DNA of 64,000 nucleotides from Tetragonia tetragonoides. Its lineage: Eukaryota > Streptophyta > Magnoliopsida > Caryophyllales > Aizoaceae. The stretch's first letter is position 1; each line of letters starts with the position of its first letter. The translations under genes and the position numbers were made by a program. Of the stretch, positions 1-12,266 are shown piece by piece. Location: positions 21,226,001-21,290,000 of the forward strand of contig CM076152.1 of the NCBI GenBank assembly GCA_038025085.1, given 5' to 3'. Below the pieces are notes generated by a model. It was not told the origin of the DNA. It worked only from the letters and a program-made list of their open reading frames with translations, and ran no database searches.

Positions 1-189
1 TTGTAAACATCCTTGGTGTAGTTTCTCACTCAAATGAAATCAAACAAAGCATCTGGGTGCTTTCTGTTAATATACAACCCAAAAGAACTCAATGTCTTTC
101 ACCCTAGTCGTAAGAGCTGTTAAAATTCGTAAATGCATTCAAAACGCGTAAATGCATTCAAAAACTTGAGTTGAAGCTTGTTTATACTT

Positions 190-1240
190 TTAAACATCCT
201 TGGTGTAGTTTCCCACTCAAATGAATGCAAACAAAGCATCTGGGTGCTTTCTCTTAATATACAACACAAATGAACTCAATCTCTTTCACCCTTGTCGTAA
301 GAGCTGTTAAAACGCGTAAATGCATTCAAAACATGTAAATGCGTTAAAAAGCTTGCGTTGAAGCTTGTATGTACTTGTAAACATCCTTGGCGTAGTTTCT
401 CACTCAAATGAAAGCAAACAAAGCATCTGGGTGCTTTCTCTTAATATACAACACAAAAGAACTCAATCTCTTTCACCCTTGATATAAGAGCTGTTAAATC
501 GCGTAAATGTATTCAAAATGCGTAAATGCATTTAAAAGCTTGAATTGAAGCTTGTTTGTACTTTTAAACATCCTTTGTGTTGTTTCACACTTAAATGAAT
601 GCAAATAAAGCATCTGGGTGCGTTCACTTAATTTTCAACACAAAAGAACTCAATCTCTTTCACCCTAGTCGTAAGAACTGTTAAAATGCGTAAATGCATT
701 CTAAACGCGTAAATGCATTCAAAAGTTTGAGTTGTAGCTTGTTTGTACTTGTAAACATCCTTGGTGTAGTTTCCCACTCAAATGAATGCAAACAAAGTAT
801 CTGGGTGCTTTCTCTTCATATACAACACAAAAGAACTCAATCTCTTTCACCCTAATCGTAAGAGCTGTTAGAGCGCGTAAATGCATTCAAGACGCGTAAA
901 TGCATTCAAAGCGCGTAAATGCGTTCAAAAGCTTGAGTTGAATCTTGTTTGTACTTTTAAACATCCTTGGTGTAGTTTCTCACTCAAATGAATGCAAACA
1001 AAGCATCTGGGTGCTTTCTCTTAATATACAACACAAATGAACTCAATCTCTTTCACCCTTGTCGTAAGAGCTATTAAAACGCGTAAATGCATTCAAAACA
1101 TGTAAATGCGTTAAAAAGCTTGCGTTGAAGCTTGTATGTACTTGTAAACATCCTTGGCGTAGTTTCTCACTCAAATGAAAGCAAACAAAGCATCTGGGTG
1201 CTTTCTCTTAATATACAACACAAAAGAACTCAATATCTTT
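190..1240 (+). repeat. 767-bp duplication (four monomers)
   Basis: The diagnostic acatgtaaatgcgtt occurs at 331 and 1098, 767 bp apart, and the start of that monomer shifts likewise (192 to 959). 767 equals three 187-bp steps plus one 206-bp step. The matching parts are ~190-470 and ~957-1237. They share the rare changes gcttgcgttgaagcttgtatg and ccttggcgtag. Confidence 0.85.
753..958 (+). repeat. 206-bp monomer (three modules)
   Basis: Measured from aaacatcc at 753 to the next at 959. Three successive modules (gcgcgtaaatgcattcaa, acgcgtaaatgcattcaaa, gcgcgtaaatgcgttcaaa) precede the HindIII pair. Other three-module sites are near 10071-10130, 37695-37760, 37912-37962 and 40503-40562. Confidence 0.93.
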
Positions 1241-1332
1241 CCCCCTAGTCGTAAGAGCTGTTAAAATGCGTAAATGCATTTAAAACGCGTAAATGCATTC
1301 AAATGCTTGAGTTGAAACTTGTTTGTACTATT

Positions 1333-1500
1333 AAACATCCTTAGTGTAGTTTCCCACTCAAATGAATGCAAACAAAGTATCTGGGTGCTTTCTCTTAGTA
1401 TAAAACACAAAAGAACTCAATCTCTTTCACCCTAGTTGTAAGAGCTGTTAAAACGCGTAAATGCATTCAAAAGCTTGAGTTGAAGCTTGTTTGTACTTTT
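1333..1500 (+). repeat. 168-bp monomer (one module)
   Basis: Measured from aaacatcc at 1333 to the next at 1501. Only one acgcgtaaatgcattc lies between gagctgtta and aagcttgag. It is 19 bp shorter than the 187-bp form, exactly one module. One-module monomers are interspersed with two-module ones throughout the window. Confidence 0.93.
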
Positions 1501-2218
1501 AAACATCCTTGGTGTAGTTTCCCTCTCAAGTGAATGCAAAGAAAGTATCTGGGTGCTTTCTCTTAATATACAACACAAAGATCTCAATATCTTTCACCCT
1601 AGTCGTTAAAGCTGTTAGAACACGTAAATGAATTTAAAACGTGTAAATGCATTCAAAAGCTTGAGTTGAAGCTTGTTTGCACTTTTAAACATCCTTGGTG
1701 TAGTTTCTCACTTAAATGAATGCAAATAAAGCATCTGGGTGCATTCTCTTAAATTTCAACACAAAAGAACTCAATCTCTTTCACCCTAGTCATAAGAGCT
1801 GTTAAAACGCGTAAATGCATTCTAAACGCGTAAATGCATTCAAATGCTTGAGTTGAAGCTTGTTTGTACTTGTAAATATCCTTGGTGTAGTTTCTCACGC
1901 AAATTAATGCAAACAAAGCAACTGGGTGCTTTCTGTTAATATAAAACACAAATGAACTCAATCTCTTCCACCCTAGTCCTAAGAGCTTTTAAAACGCGTA
2001 AATGCATTCAAAAGCTTGAGTTGAAGCTCGTTTGTACTTGTAAACATCCTTGGCGTAGTTTCTCACTCAAATGAATGCAAATAAAGTATCTTGGTGCTTT
2101 CTCTTAATATACAACTCAAAAGAACTCAATCTCTTTCACCCTAGTCATAAGAGCTGTTAAAACGCGTAAATGCATTCAAAACGCGTAAATACATTCAAAA
2201 GCTTGAGTTGAAGCTTGT

Positions 2219-2300
2219 TTGTACTTTTAAACATCCTTGGTGTAGTTTCACACTTAAATGAATGCAAATAAAGCATCTGGGTGCATTCTCTTAATTTTCA
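2219..2300 (+). repeat. Example of the B-type monomer class
   Basis: Linked variants in about 60 bp: cacttaaatgaatgc, caaataaag, gggtgcattctc and ttaattttcaac. The common A class reads cactcaaatgaatgc, caaacaaag, gggtgctttctc and ttaatatacaac. The B set recurs throughout the window as a haplotype, though a few recombinants combine the two classes. Confidence 0.82.
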
Positions 2301-3034
2301 ACACAAAAGAACTCTATCTCTTTCACCCTAGTCGTAAGAGAACAAAAAACACGTAAATGCATTCAAAAGCATGAGTTGAAGCTTGTTTGTACTTTTAAAC
2401 ATCCTTAGTGTAGTTTCCCACTCAAATGAATGCAAACAAAGTATCTGGGTGCTTTCTCTTAATATACAACACAAAAGAACTCAATCTCTTTCACCCTAGT
2501 CGTAAGAGCTGTTAGAACGCGTAAATGCATTCAAAAGCTTGAGTTGAAGCTCGTTTGCAGTTTTAAACATCCTTGGTATAGTTTCTCACTTAAATGAATG
2601 CAAATAAAGCATCAGGGTGCATTCACTTAATTTTCAACACAAAAGAACTCAATATCTTTTACCCTCGTCGTAAGAGCTGTTAAAACGCGTAAATGCATTC
2701 AAAACGCGTAAACACATTCAAAAGCTTGAGTTGAAGCTTGTTTGTACTTGTAAACATCCTTGGTGTATTTTCTCACTCAAATGAATGCAAACAAAGCATC
2801 TGGGTGCATTCTCTTAATATACAACACAAAAGAACTCAATCTCTTTCACCCTAGTCGTAAGAGCTGTTAAAACGCGTAAATGCATTCACAAGCTTGAGTT
2901 GAAGCTTGTTTGTACTTGTAAACATCCTTGGTGTAGTTTCTCACTCAAATGAAATCAAACAAAGCATCTGGGTGCTTTCTGTTAATATACAACCCAAAAG
3001 AACTCAATGTCTTTCACCCTAGTCGTAAGAGCTG

Positions 3035-3241
3035 TTAAAATTCGTAAATGCATTCAAAACGCGTAAATGCATTCAAAAACTTGAGTTGAAGCTTGTTTAT
3101 ACTTTTAAACATCCTTGGTGTAGTTTTCCACTCAAATGAATGCAAACACAGTATCTGGGTGCTTTCTCTTAATATACAACACCAGAAGAACACAATCCCT
3201 TTCACACTGGTCATACGAGCTTTGAGAACGCGTAAATGCAT
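3035..3241 (-). other. Non-coding open frame typical of the array (not a gene)
   Basis: This 68-codon minus-strand frame stands for the recurrent short frames of the array, such as those at 4325-4531, 6160-6366, 30733-30939, 41326-41532 and 43366-43572. The start ATG comes from the ATGCAT palindrome of the 19-bp module and the frame runs MHLRVLTA..TTRVKEI. It ends about one monomer later because 187 is not a multiple of three. There is no promoter, domain or codon-level constraint that I can see, and its variants follow the DNA repeat classes. Confidence 0.9.
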
Positions 3242-4129
3242 TCAAAACGCGTAAATGCATTCAAAAGCTTGAGTTGAAGCTTGTTTGTACTTTTGAACAT
3301 CCTTGGTGTAGTTTCCCTCTCAAGTGAATGAAAACAAAGTATCTGGGTGCTTTCTCTTAATATACAACACAAAGAACTCAATCTCTTTCACCCTAGTCGT
3401 AAAAGCTGTTAGAACACGTAAATGAATTTAAAACGTGTAAATGCATTAAAAAGCTTGAGTTGAAGCTTGTTTGCACTTTTAAACATCCTTGGTGTAGTTT
3501 CTCACTTAAATGAATGCAAATAAAGCATCTGGGTGCATTCTCTTAAATTTCAAGACAAAAGAACTCAATCTCTTTCACCCTAGTCGTAAGAGCTGTTAAA
3601 ACGTGTAAATGCATTCTAAACGCGTAAATGCATTCAAAAGATTGAGTTGAAACTTGTTTGTACTTGTAAACATCCTTGGTGTAGTTTCTCACTGAAAAAA
3701 ATGAAAACAAAGCATCTGGGTGCTTTCACTTAATAAACAACACAAATGAACTCATTCTCTTTCACCCTAGTCGTAAGAGCTGTCAAAACGCGTAAATGCA
3801 TTCAAAAGCTTGAGTTGAAGCTTGTTTGTACTTGTAAACATCCTTGGTGTAGTTTCTCACTCAAACGAATGCAAACAAAACATCTGGGTGCTTTCTCTTA
3901 ATATACAACACAAAAGAACTCAATCTCCTTCATCCTAGTCGTAAGAGCTGTTAAAACGCGTAAATGCATTCTAAACGCGTAAATGCATTCAAAAGCTTGA
4001 GTTGAAGCTTGTTTGTACTTGTAAACATCCTTGGTGTAGTTTCTCACTCAAATGAATGCAAACAAAGAATCTGGATGCTTTCTCTTAATATACAACACAA
4101 AAGAACTCAATATCTTTCACCCTAGCCCT

Positions 4130-5965
4130 AAGAGCAGTTAAAACGAGTAAATGCATTCAAAACGTGTTAATGCATTCAAAAGCATGTGTTGAAGCTTGTA
4201 TGTAGTTTTAAACATCCTTCGCGTAGTTTCTCACTCAAAAGACATCAAACAAAGCATCTGGGTGCTTTCTGTTAATATACAACACAAAAGAACTCAATGT
4301 CTTTCACCCTAGTCGTAAGAGCTGTTAAAATGCGCAAATGCATTCAAAACGCATAAATGCATTCAAAAGCTTGAGTTGAAGCTTGTTTATACTTTTAAAC
4401 ATCCTTGGTGTACTTTCCCACTCAAATGAATGCAAACAAAGTATCTGGGTGCTTTCTCTTAATATACAACACCAAAAGAACACAATCTCTTTCACCCTAG
4501 TCGTACGAGCTGTTAGAACGTGTAAATGCATTCAAAAAGTGCAAATGCATTCAAAAGCTTGAGTTCAAGCTTGTTTGTACTTTTAAACAGTCTTGGTGTA
4601 GTTTCTCACTTAAATGAATGCAAATAAAGCATCTGGGTGCATTCTCTTAATTTTCAACACAAAAGAACTCAATCTCTTTCACCCTGGTCGTAAGAGCTGT
4701 TGAAACGCGTAAATGCATTCTAAACGCGTAAATGCATTCAAAAGCTTGAGTTGAACCTTGTTTGTACTTGTAAACATCGTTGGTGTATCTTATCGCTCAA
4801 ATGAATGCAAACAAAGCATCTGGGTGCTTTCTCTTAATATACAACACAAAAGAACTCAACCTCTTTCACCCTAGTCGTAAGAGCTGTTAAAACGCGTAAA
4901 TGCATCCAAAACGCGTAAATGCATTCAAAAGCTTGAATTGAAGCTTGTTTGTACTTGTAAACATCCTTGGTGTAGTTTCTCACTCAAATGAATGCAAACA
5001 AAGCATCTGGGTGCTTTCTGTGAATATAAAACACAAATGAACACAATCTCTTCTACCCTAGTCGTACGAGTTGTTAAAACGCGTAAATGCATTCAAAAGC
5101 TTGAATTGAAGCTTGTTTGTACTTGTAAACATCCTTGGTGTAGTTTCTCACTCAAATGAATGCAAACAAAGCATCTGGGTGCTTTCTGTGAATATAAAAC
5201 ACAAATGAACACAATCTCTTCCACCCTAGTCGTACGAGCTGTTAAAACGCGTAAATGCATTCTAAACGCGTAAATGCATTCAAAAGATTGAGTTGAAACT
5301 TGTTTGTACTTGTAAACATCCTTGGTGTAGTTTCTCACTGAAAAAAATGCAAACAAAGCATCTGGGTGCTTTCACTTAATAAACAACACAAATGAACTCA
5401 TTCTCTTTCACCCTAGTCGTAAGAGCTGAAAAAACGCGTAAATGTATTTAAAAGCTTGAGTTGAAGATTGTTTGTACTTGTAAACATCCTTGGCGTAGTT
5501 TCTCACTCAAATGAATGCAAACAAAGTATCTTGGTGCTTTCTCCTAATATATAACACAAAAGAACTCAATCTCTTTCACCCTAGTCGTAAGAGCTGTTAA
5601 AATGTGTGTAAATGCATTCAAAACGCGTAAATCCATTCAAAAGCTTGAGTTCAAGCTTGTTTGTACTTTTAAACAGCCTTGGTGTAGTTTCTCACTTAAA
5701 TGAATGCAAATAAAGCATCTGGGTGCATTCTCTTAATTTTCAACACAAAAGAACTCAATCTCTTTCACCCTGGTCGTAAGAGCTGTTAAAACGCGTAAAT
5801 GCATTCTAAACGCGTAAATGCATTCAAAAGCTTGAGTTGAACCTTGTTTGTACTTGTAAACATGGTTGGTGTATTTTATCACTCAAATGAATGCAAACAA
5901 AGCATCTGGGTGCTTTCTCTTAATATACAACACAAAAGAACTCAACCTCTTTCACCCTAGCCCTA
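4130..5965 (+). repeat. 1835-bp higher-order repeat, copy 1
   Basis: The anchors aaacgagtaa (4141) and tgcatccaaa (4901) recur at 5976 and 6736, both exactly 1835 bp later. By eye the two copies differ at only a handful of positions over the unit, so the duplication is recent or strongly homogenised. The unit holds about ten monomers of mixed 168/187 length. Boundaries are good to a few tens of bases. Confidence 0.9.
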
Positions 5966-7800
5966 AGAGCAGTTAAAACGAGTAAATGCATTCAAAACGT
6001 GTTAATGCATTCAAAAGCATGTGTTGAAGCTTGTATGTAGTTTTAAACATCCTTCGCGTAGTTTCTCACTCAAAAGAAATCAAACAAAGCATCTGGGTGC
6101 TTTCTGTTAATATACAACACAAAAGAACTCAATGTCTTTCACCCTAGTCGTAAGAGCTGTTAAAATGCGCAAATGCATTCAAAACGCGTAAATGCATTCA
6201 AAAGCTTGAGTTGAAGCTTGTTTATACTTTTAAACATCCTTGGTGTACTTTCCCACTCAAATGAATGCAAACAAAGTATCTGGGTGCTTTCTCTTAATAT
6301 ACAACACCAAAAGAACACAATCTCTTTCACCCTAGTCGTACGAGCTGTTAGAACGTGTAAATGCATTCAAAAAGTGCAAATGCATTCAAAAGCTTGAGTT
6401 CAAGCTTGTTTGTACTTTTAAACAGTCTTGGTGTAGTTTCTCATTTAAATGAATGCAAATAAAGCATCTGGGTGCATTCTCTTAATTTTCAACACAAAAG
6501 AACTCAATCTCTTTCACCCTGGTCGTAAGAGCTGTTGAAACGCGTAAATGCATTCTAAACGCGTAAATGCATTCAAAAGCTTGAGTTGAACCTTGTTTGT
6601 ACTTGTAAACATCGTTGGTGTATCTTATCGCTCAAATGAATGCAAACAAAGCATCTGGGTGCTTTCTCTTAATATACAACACAAAAGAACTCAACCTCTT
6701 TCACCCTAGTCGTAAGAGCTGTTAAAACGCGTAAATGCATCCAAAACGCGTAAATGCATTCAAAAGCTTGAATTGAAGCTTGTTTGTACTTGTAAACATC
6801 CTTGGTGTAGTTTCTCACTCAAATGAATGCAAACAAAGCATCTGGGTGCTTTCTGTGAATATAAAACACAAATGAACACAATCTCTTCTACCCTAGTCGT
6901 ACGAGTTGTTAAAACGCGTAAATGCATTCAAAAGCTTGAATTGAAGCTTGTTTGTACTTGTAAACATCCTTGGTGTAGTTTCTCACTCAAATGAATGCAA
7001 ACAAAGCATCTGGGTGCTTTCTGTGAATATAAAACACAAATGAACACAATCTCTTCCACCCTAGTCGTACGAGCTGTTAAAACGCGTAAATGCATTCTAA
7101 ATGCGTAAATGCATTCAAAAGATTGAGTTGAAACTTGTTTGTACTTGTAAACATCCTTGGTGTAGTTTCTCACTGAAAAAAATGCAAACAAAGCATCTGG
7201 GTGCTTTCACTTAATAAACAACACAAATGAACTCATTCTCTTTCACCCTAGTCGTAAGAGCTGAAAAAACGCGTAAATGCATTTAAAAGCTTGAGTTGAA
7301 GATTGTTTGTACTTGTAAACATCCTTGGCGTAGTTTCTCACTCAAATGAATGCAAACAAAGTATCTTGGTGCTTTCTCCTAATATATAACACAAAAGAAC
7401 TCAATCTCTTTCACCCTAGTCGTAAGAGCTGTTAAAACGTGTGTAAATGCATTCAAAACACGTAAATCCATTCAAAAGCTTGAGTTCAAGCTTGTTTGTA
7501 CTTTTAAACAGCCTTGGTGTAGTTTCTCACTTAAATGAATGCAAATAAAGCATCTGGGTGCATTCTCTTAATTTTCAACACAAAAGAACTCAATCTCTTT
7601 CACCCTGGTCGTAAGAGCTGTTAAAACGCGTAAATGCATTCTAAACGCGTAAATGCATTCAAAAGCTTGAGTTGAACCTTGTTTGTACTTGTAAACATGG
7701 TTGGTGTATTTTATCACTCAAATGAATGCAAACAAAGCATCTGGGTGCTTTCTCTTAATATACAACACAAAAGAACTCAACCTCTTTCACCCTAGTCGTA
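5966..7800 (+). repeat. 1835-bp higher-order repeat, copy 2
   Basis: Near-identical to the preceding unit. Visible differences include cattctaaatgcg for cattctaaacgcg (near 7096), tctcatttaaatg for tctcacttaaatg (near 6440) and acacgtaaatcc for acgcgtaaatcc (near 7458). Most are transitions and two of these three are at CpG sites. Confidence 0.9.
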
Positions 7801-9118
7801 AGAGCTGTTAAAACGCGTAAATGCATCCAAAACGCGTAAATGCATTCAAAAGCTTGAATTGAAGCTTGTTTGTACTTGTAAACATCCTTGGTGTAGTTTC
7901 TCACTCAAATGAATGCAAACAAAGCATCTAGGTGCTTTCTGTGAATATAAAACACAAATGAACACAATCTCTTCCACCCTAGTCGTAAAAGCTGTTAATC
8001 GAGTAAATGCATTCAAAACGCGTAAATGCATTCAAAAGCTTGAGTTGAAGCTTGTTTGTACTTGTAAACATCCTTGGCATAGTTTCTTACTCAAATGAAT
8101 GCAAACAAAGCATCTGGGTGCTTTCTCTTAATATACAACACAAAAGAACTCAATCTCTTTCACCCTTGTCGTAAGAGCTGTTAAAACGTGTAAATGCATT
8201 CAAACGCGTAAATGCAATCAAAAGCTTGAGTTGAAGCTTTTTTGTACTTGTAAACATCCTTGGTTTAGTTTCTCACTCAAATGAAATCAAACAAAGCATC
8301 TGGGTGCTTTCTCTTAATATACAACACAAAAGAACTCAACCTCTTTCACCCTAGTCGTAAGAGCTGTTAAAACGCGTAAATGCATTCAAAAGCTTGAATT
8401 GAAGCTTGTTTGTACTTGTAAACATCCTTGGTGTAGTTTCTCACTCAAATGAATGCAAACAAGGCATCTGGGTGCTTTCTGTGAATATAAAACACAAATG
8501 AACACAATATCTTCCACCCTAGTCGTACGAGTTGTTAAAACGCATAAATGCATTCAAAACGCGTAAATGCATTCAAAAGCTTGAATTGAAGCTTGTTTGT
8601 ACTTGGAAACATCCTTGGTGTAGTTTCTCACTCAAATGAATGCAAACAAAGCATCTGGGTGCTTTCTGTGAATATAAAACACAAATGAACACAATCTCTT
8701 CCACCCTAGTCGTACGAGCTGTTAAAACGCGTAAATGCATTCTAAACGTGTAAATGCATTCAAAAGATTGAGTTGAAACTTGTTTGTACTTGTAAACATC
8801 CTTGGTGTAGTTTCTCACTGAAAAAAATGCAAACAAAGCATCTGGGTGCTTTCACTTAATAAACAACACAAATGAACTCATTCTCTTTCACCCTAGTCGT
8901 AAGAGCTGAAAAAACGCGTAAATGCATTTAAAAGCTTGAGTTGAAGATTGTTTGTACTTGTAAACATCCTTGGCTTAGTTTCTCACTCAAATGAATGCAA
9001 ACAAAGTATCTTGGTGCTTTCTCCTAATATATAACACAAAAGAACTCAATCTCTTTCACCCTAGTCGTAAGAGCTGTTAAAACGTGTGTAAATGCATTCA
9101 AAACGCGTAAATGCATCC
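7801..9118 (+). repeat. 1835-bp unit, rearranged third copy
   Basis: The anchor tgcatccaa returns at 7822, only 1086 bp after copy 2. A downstream segment (the stretch at 6928-7191) returns 1645 bp later at 8573-8836. The 559-bp change in spacing means about three extra monomers lie at ~8000-8560 compared with copy 2. The copy is thus a recombined mosaic that ends where the 1573-bp block begins. Confidence 0.82.
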
Positions 9119-9160
9119 AAAACCAATTTTCAACACAAAAAAACCCAATCTCTTTCACCC
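9119..9160 (+). repeat. Truncated monomer junction (~90-bp deletion), block C
   Basis: The 19-bp module is followed by aaaaccaattttcaac, skipping the HindIII pair, the aaacatcc region and the central part of a B-type monomer. I count about 90 bp lost. After the junction the copy has the linked changes aaaaaaac and gtaaaagctgttaatcgag. Same junction at 10694 and 12267. Confidence 0.9.
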
Positions 9161-10693
9161 TAGTCGTAAAAGCTGTTAATCGAGTAAATGCATTCAAAAG
9201 CTTGAGTTGAAGCTTGTTTGTACTTGTAAACATCCTTGGCGTAGTTTCTTGCTCAAATGAATGCAAACAAAGCATCGGGGTGCTTTCTCTTAATATACAA
9301 CCCAAAAGAAGTCAATCTCTTTCACCCTTATCGTAAGAGCTGTTAAAATGTGTAAATGCATTCAAACGCGTAAATGCAATAAAAAGCTTGAGTTGAAGCT
9401 TTTTTGTACTTGTAAACATCCTTGGTTTAGTTTCTCACTCTAATGAATGCAAACAAAGCATCTGGGTGCTTTCTCTTAATATACAACACAAATGAACTCA
9501 ATCTCTTTCACCCTAGTCGTAAGAGCTGTTAAAACGCGTAAATGCATTCAAAAAGCTTGAGTTGAAACTTGTTTGTACTATTAAACATCCTTGGTGTAGT
9601 TTCCCACTCAAATGAATGCAAACAAAGTATCTGGGTGGTTTCTCTTAGTATAAAACACAAAAGAACACAATCTCTTTCACCCTAGTCGTAAGAGATGATA
9701 AAATGCGTAAATGCATTCAAAACGCGTAAATGCATTCAAAAGCTTGAGTCGAAGCTTGTTAGTACTATTAAACATCCTTGGTGTAGTTTCCCTCTCAAGT
9801 GAATGCAAACAAAGTATCTGGGTGCTTTCTCTTAATATACAACACAAAGAACTCAATCTCTTTCACCCTAGTCGTAAAAGCTGTTAGAACGGGTAAATGA
9901 ATTTAAAACGTGTAAATGCATTCAAAAGCTTGAGTTGAAGCTTGTTTGCACTTTTAAACATCCTTGGTGTAGTTTCTCACTTAAATGAATGCAAATAAAG
10001 CATCTGGGTGCATTCTCTTAAATTTCAACACAAAAGAACTCAATCTCTTTCACCCTAGTCGTAAGTGCTGTTAAAACGCGTAAATGCATTCTAAACGCGT
10101 AAATGCATTCTAAACGCGTAAATGCATTCAAAAGATTGAGTTGAAGCTTGTTTGTACTTTTAAACATCCTTGGTGTAGTTTCTCACCCAAAAGAATGCAA
10201 ACAAAGTATCTGGGTGCTTTCTCTTAATATACAATTCAAAAGAACTCAATCTTTTTCACCCTAGTCGTAAGAGCTGTTAAAAAGCGTAAATGCATTCAAA
10301 ACGCGTAAATACATTTAAAAGCTTGAGTTGAAGCTTGTTTGTACTTTTAAACATCCTTGGTGTAGTTTCACACTTAAATGAATGCAAATAAAGGATCTGG
10401 GTGGATTCTCTTAATTTTTAACACAAAAGAACTCTATCTCTTTCACCCTAGTCGTAAGAGAAATTAAAACACGTAAATGCATTCAAAACGCGTAAATGCA
10501 TTCAAAAGCATGAGTTGAAGCTTGTTTGTACTTTTAAACATCCTTAGTGTAGTTTCCCACTCAAATGAATGCAAACAAAGTATCTGGGTGCTTTCTCTTA
10601 ATATACAACACCAAAAGAACACATTCTCTTTCACCCTAGTCGTACAAGCTGTTAGAACGAGTAAATGCATTCAAAAAGCGTAAATGCATTCAA
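9119..10693 (+). repeat. 1573-bp higher-order repeat, copy 1
   Basis: It starts at the truncated-monomer junction aaccaattttcaac (9121). The same junction returns at 10694 and 12267, both steps 1573 bp. A second anchor (acacgtaaatgc preceded by gtaagaga) lies at 10471, 12044 and 13617, also at 1573-bp steps. Compared with copies 2 and 3 this copy has one module fewer near 9190 and one more near 10110, so the total length is unchanged. Confidence 0.93.
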
Positions 10694-12266
10694 AACCAAT
10701 TTTCAACACAAAAAAACTAAATCTCTTTCACCATAGTCGTAAAAGCTGTTAATCGAGTAAATGCATTCAAAACGTGTAAATGCATTCAAAAGCTTGAGTT
10801 GAAGCTTGTTTGTACTTGTAAACATCCTTGGCGTAGTTTCTTACTCAAATGAATGCAAACAAAGCATCGGGGTGCTTTCTCTTAATATACAACCCAAAAG
10901 AACTCAATCTCTTTCACCCTTGTCGTAAGAGCTGTTAAAACGTGTAAATGCATTCAAACGCGCAAATGCAATCAAAAGCTTGAGTTGAAGCCTTTTTGTA
11001 CTTGTAAACATCCTTGGTTTAGTTTCTCACTCAAATGAATGCAAACAAAGCATCTAGGTGCTTTCTCTTAATATACAACACAAATGAACTCAATCTCTTT
11101 CACCCTAGTCGTAAGAGCTGTTAAAACGCGTAAATGCATTCAAAAAGCTTGAGTTGAAACTTGTTTGTACTATTAAACATCCTTGGTGTAGTTTCCCACT
11201 CAAATAAATGCAAACAAAGTATCTGGGTGGTTTCTCTTAGTATAAAACACAAAAGAACACAATCTCTTTCACCCTAGTCGTACGAGATGTTAAAATGCGT
11301 AAATGCATTCAAAACGCGTAAATGCATTCAAAAGCTTGAGTCGAAGCTTGTTTGTACTATTAAACATCCTTGGTGTAGTTTCCCTCTCAAGTGAATGCAA
11401 ACAAAGTATCTGGGTGCTTTCTCTTAATATACAACACAAAGAACTCAATCTCTTTCACCCTAGTCGTAAAAGCTCTTAGAACGGGTAAATGAATTTAAAA
11501 CGTGTAAATGCATTTAAAAGTTTGAGTTGAAGCTTGTTTGCACTTTTAAACATTCTTGGTGTAGTTTCTCACTTAAATGAATGCAAATAAAGCATCTGGG
11601 TGCATTCTCTTAAATTTCAACACAAAAGAACTCAATCTCTTTCACCCTAGTCGTAAGTGCTGTTAAAACGCGTAAATGCATTCTAAACGCGTAAATGCAT
11701 TCAAAAGATTGAGTTGAAGCTTGTTTGTACTTTTAAACATCCTTGGTGTAGTTTCTCACTCAAAAGAATGCAAACAAAGTATCTGGGTGCTTTCTCTTAA
11801 TATACAACTTAAAAGAACTCAATCTCTTTCACCCTAGTCGTAAGAGCTGTTAAAACGCGTAAATGCATTCAAAACGCGTAAATACATTCAAAAGCTTGAG
11901 TTGAAGCTTGTTTGTACTTTTATACATCCTTGGTGTAGTTTCAAACTTAAATGAATGCAAATAAAGGATCTGGGTGGATTCTCTTAATTTTCAACACAAA
12001 AGAACTCTATCTCTTTCACCCTAGTCGTAAGAGAAGTTAAAACACGTAAATGCATTCAAAACGCGTAAATGCATTCAAAAGCATGAGTTGAAGCTTGTTT
12101 GTACTTTTAAACATACTTAGTGTAGTTTCCCACTCAAATGAATGCAAACAAAGTATCTGGGTGCTTTCTCTGAATATACAACACCAAAAGAACACAATCT
12201 CTTTCACCCTAGCCGTACGAGCTGTTAGAACGAGTAAATGCATTCAAAAAGCGTAAATGCATTCAA
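10694..12266 (+). repeat. 1573-bp higher-order repeat, copy 2
   Basis: Collinear with copy 1. The module number near 10760 is two (one in copy 1) and near 11680 is two (three in copy 1). About nine monomers, including the ~90-bp-deleted one at the start. Confidence 0.93.

Larger units (their letters stand above)
1..4130 (+). repeat. Region 1: mixed monomers with short-range duplications
   Basis: Satellite only; no gene. No single higher-order period dominates. The first ~190 bp (diagnostic gaaatcaaac and gttaatatacaaccc) match 2916-3105 at a 2915-bp shift, then the match ends. The stretch ~1480-1870 (diagnostic ccctctcaag, tctaaacgcg) matches ~3275-3665 at a 1794-bp shift. A 767-bp duplication is listed separately. 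Confidence 0.85.
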
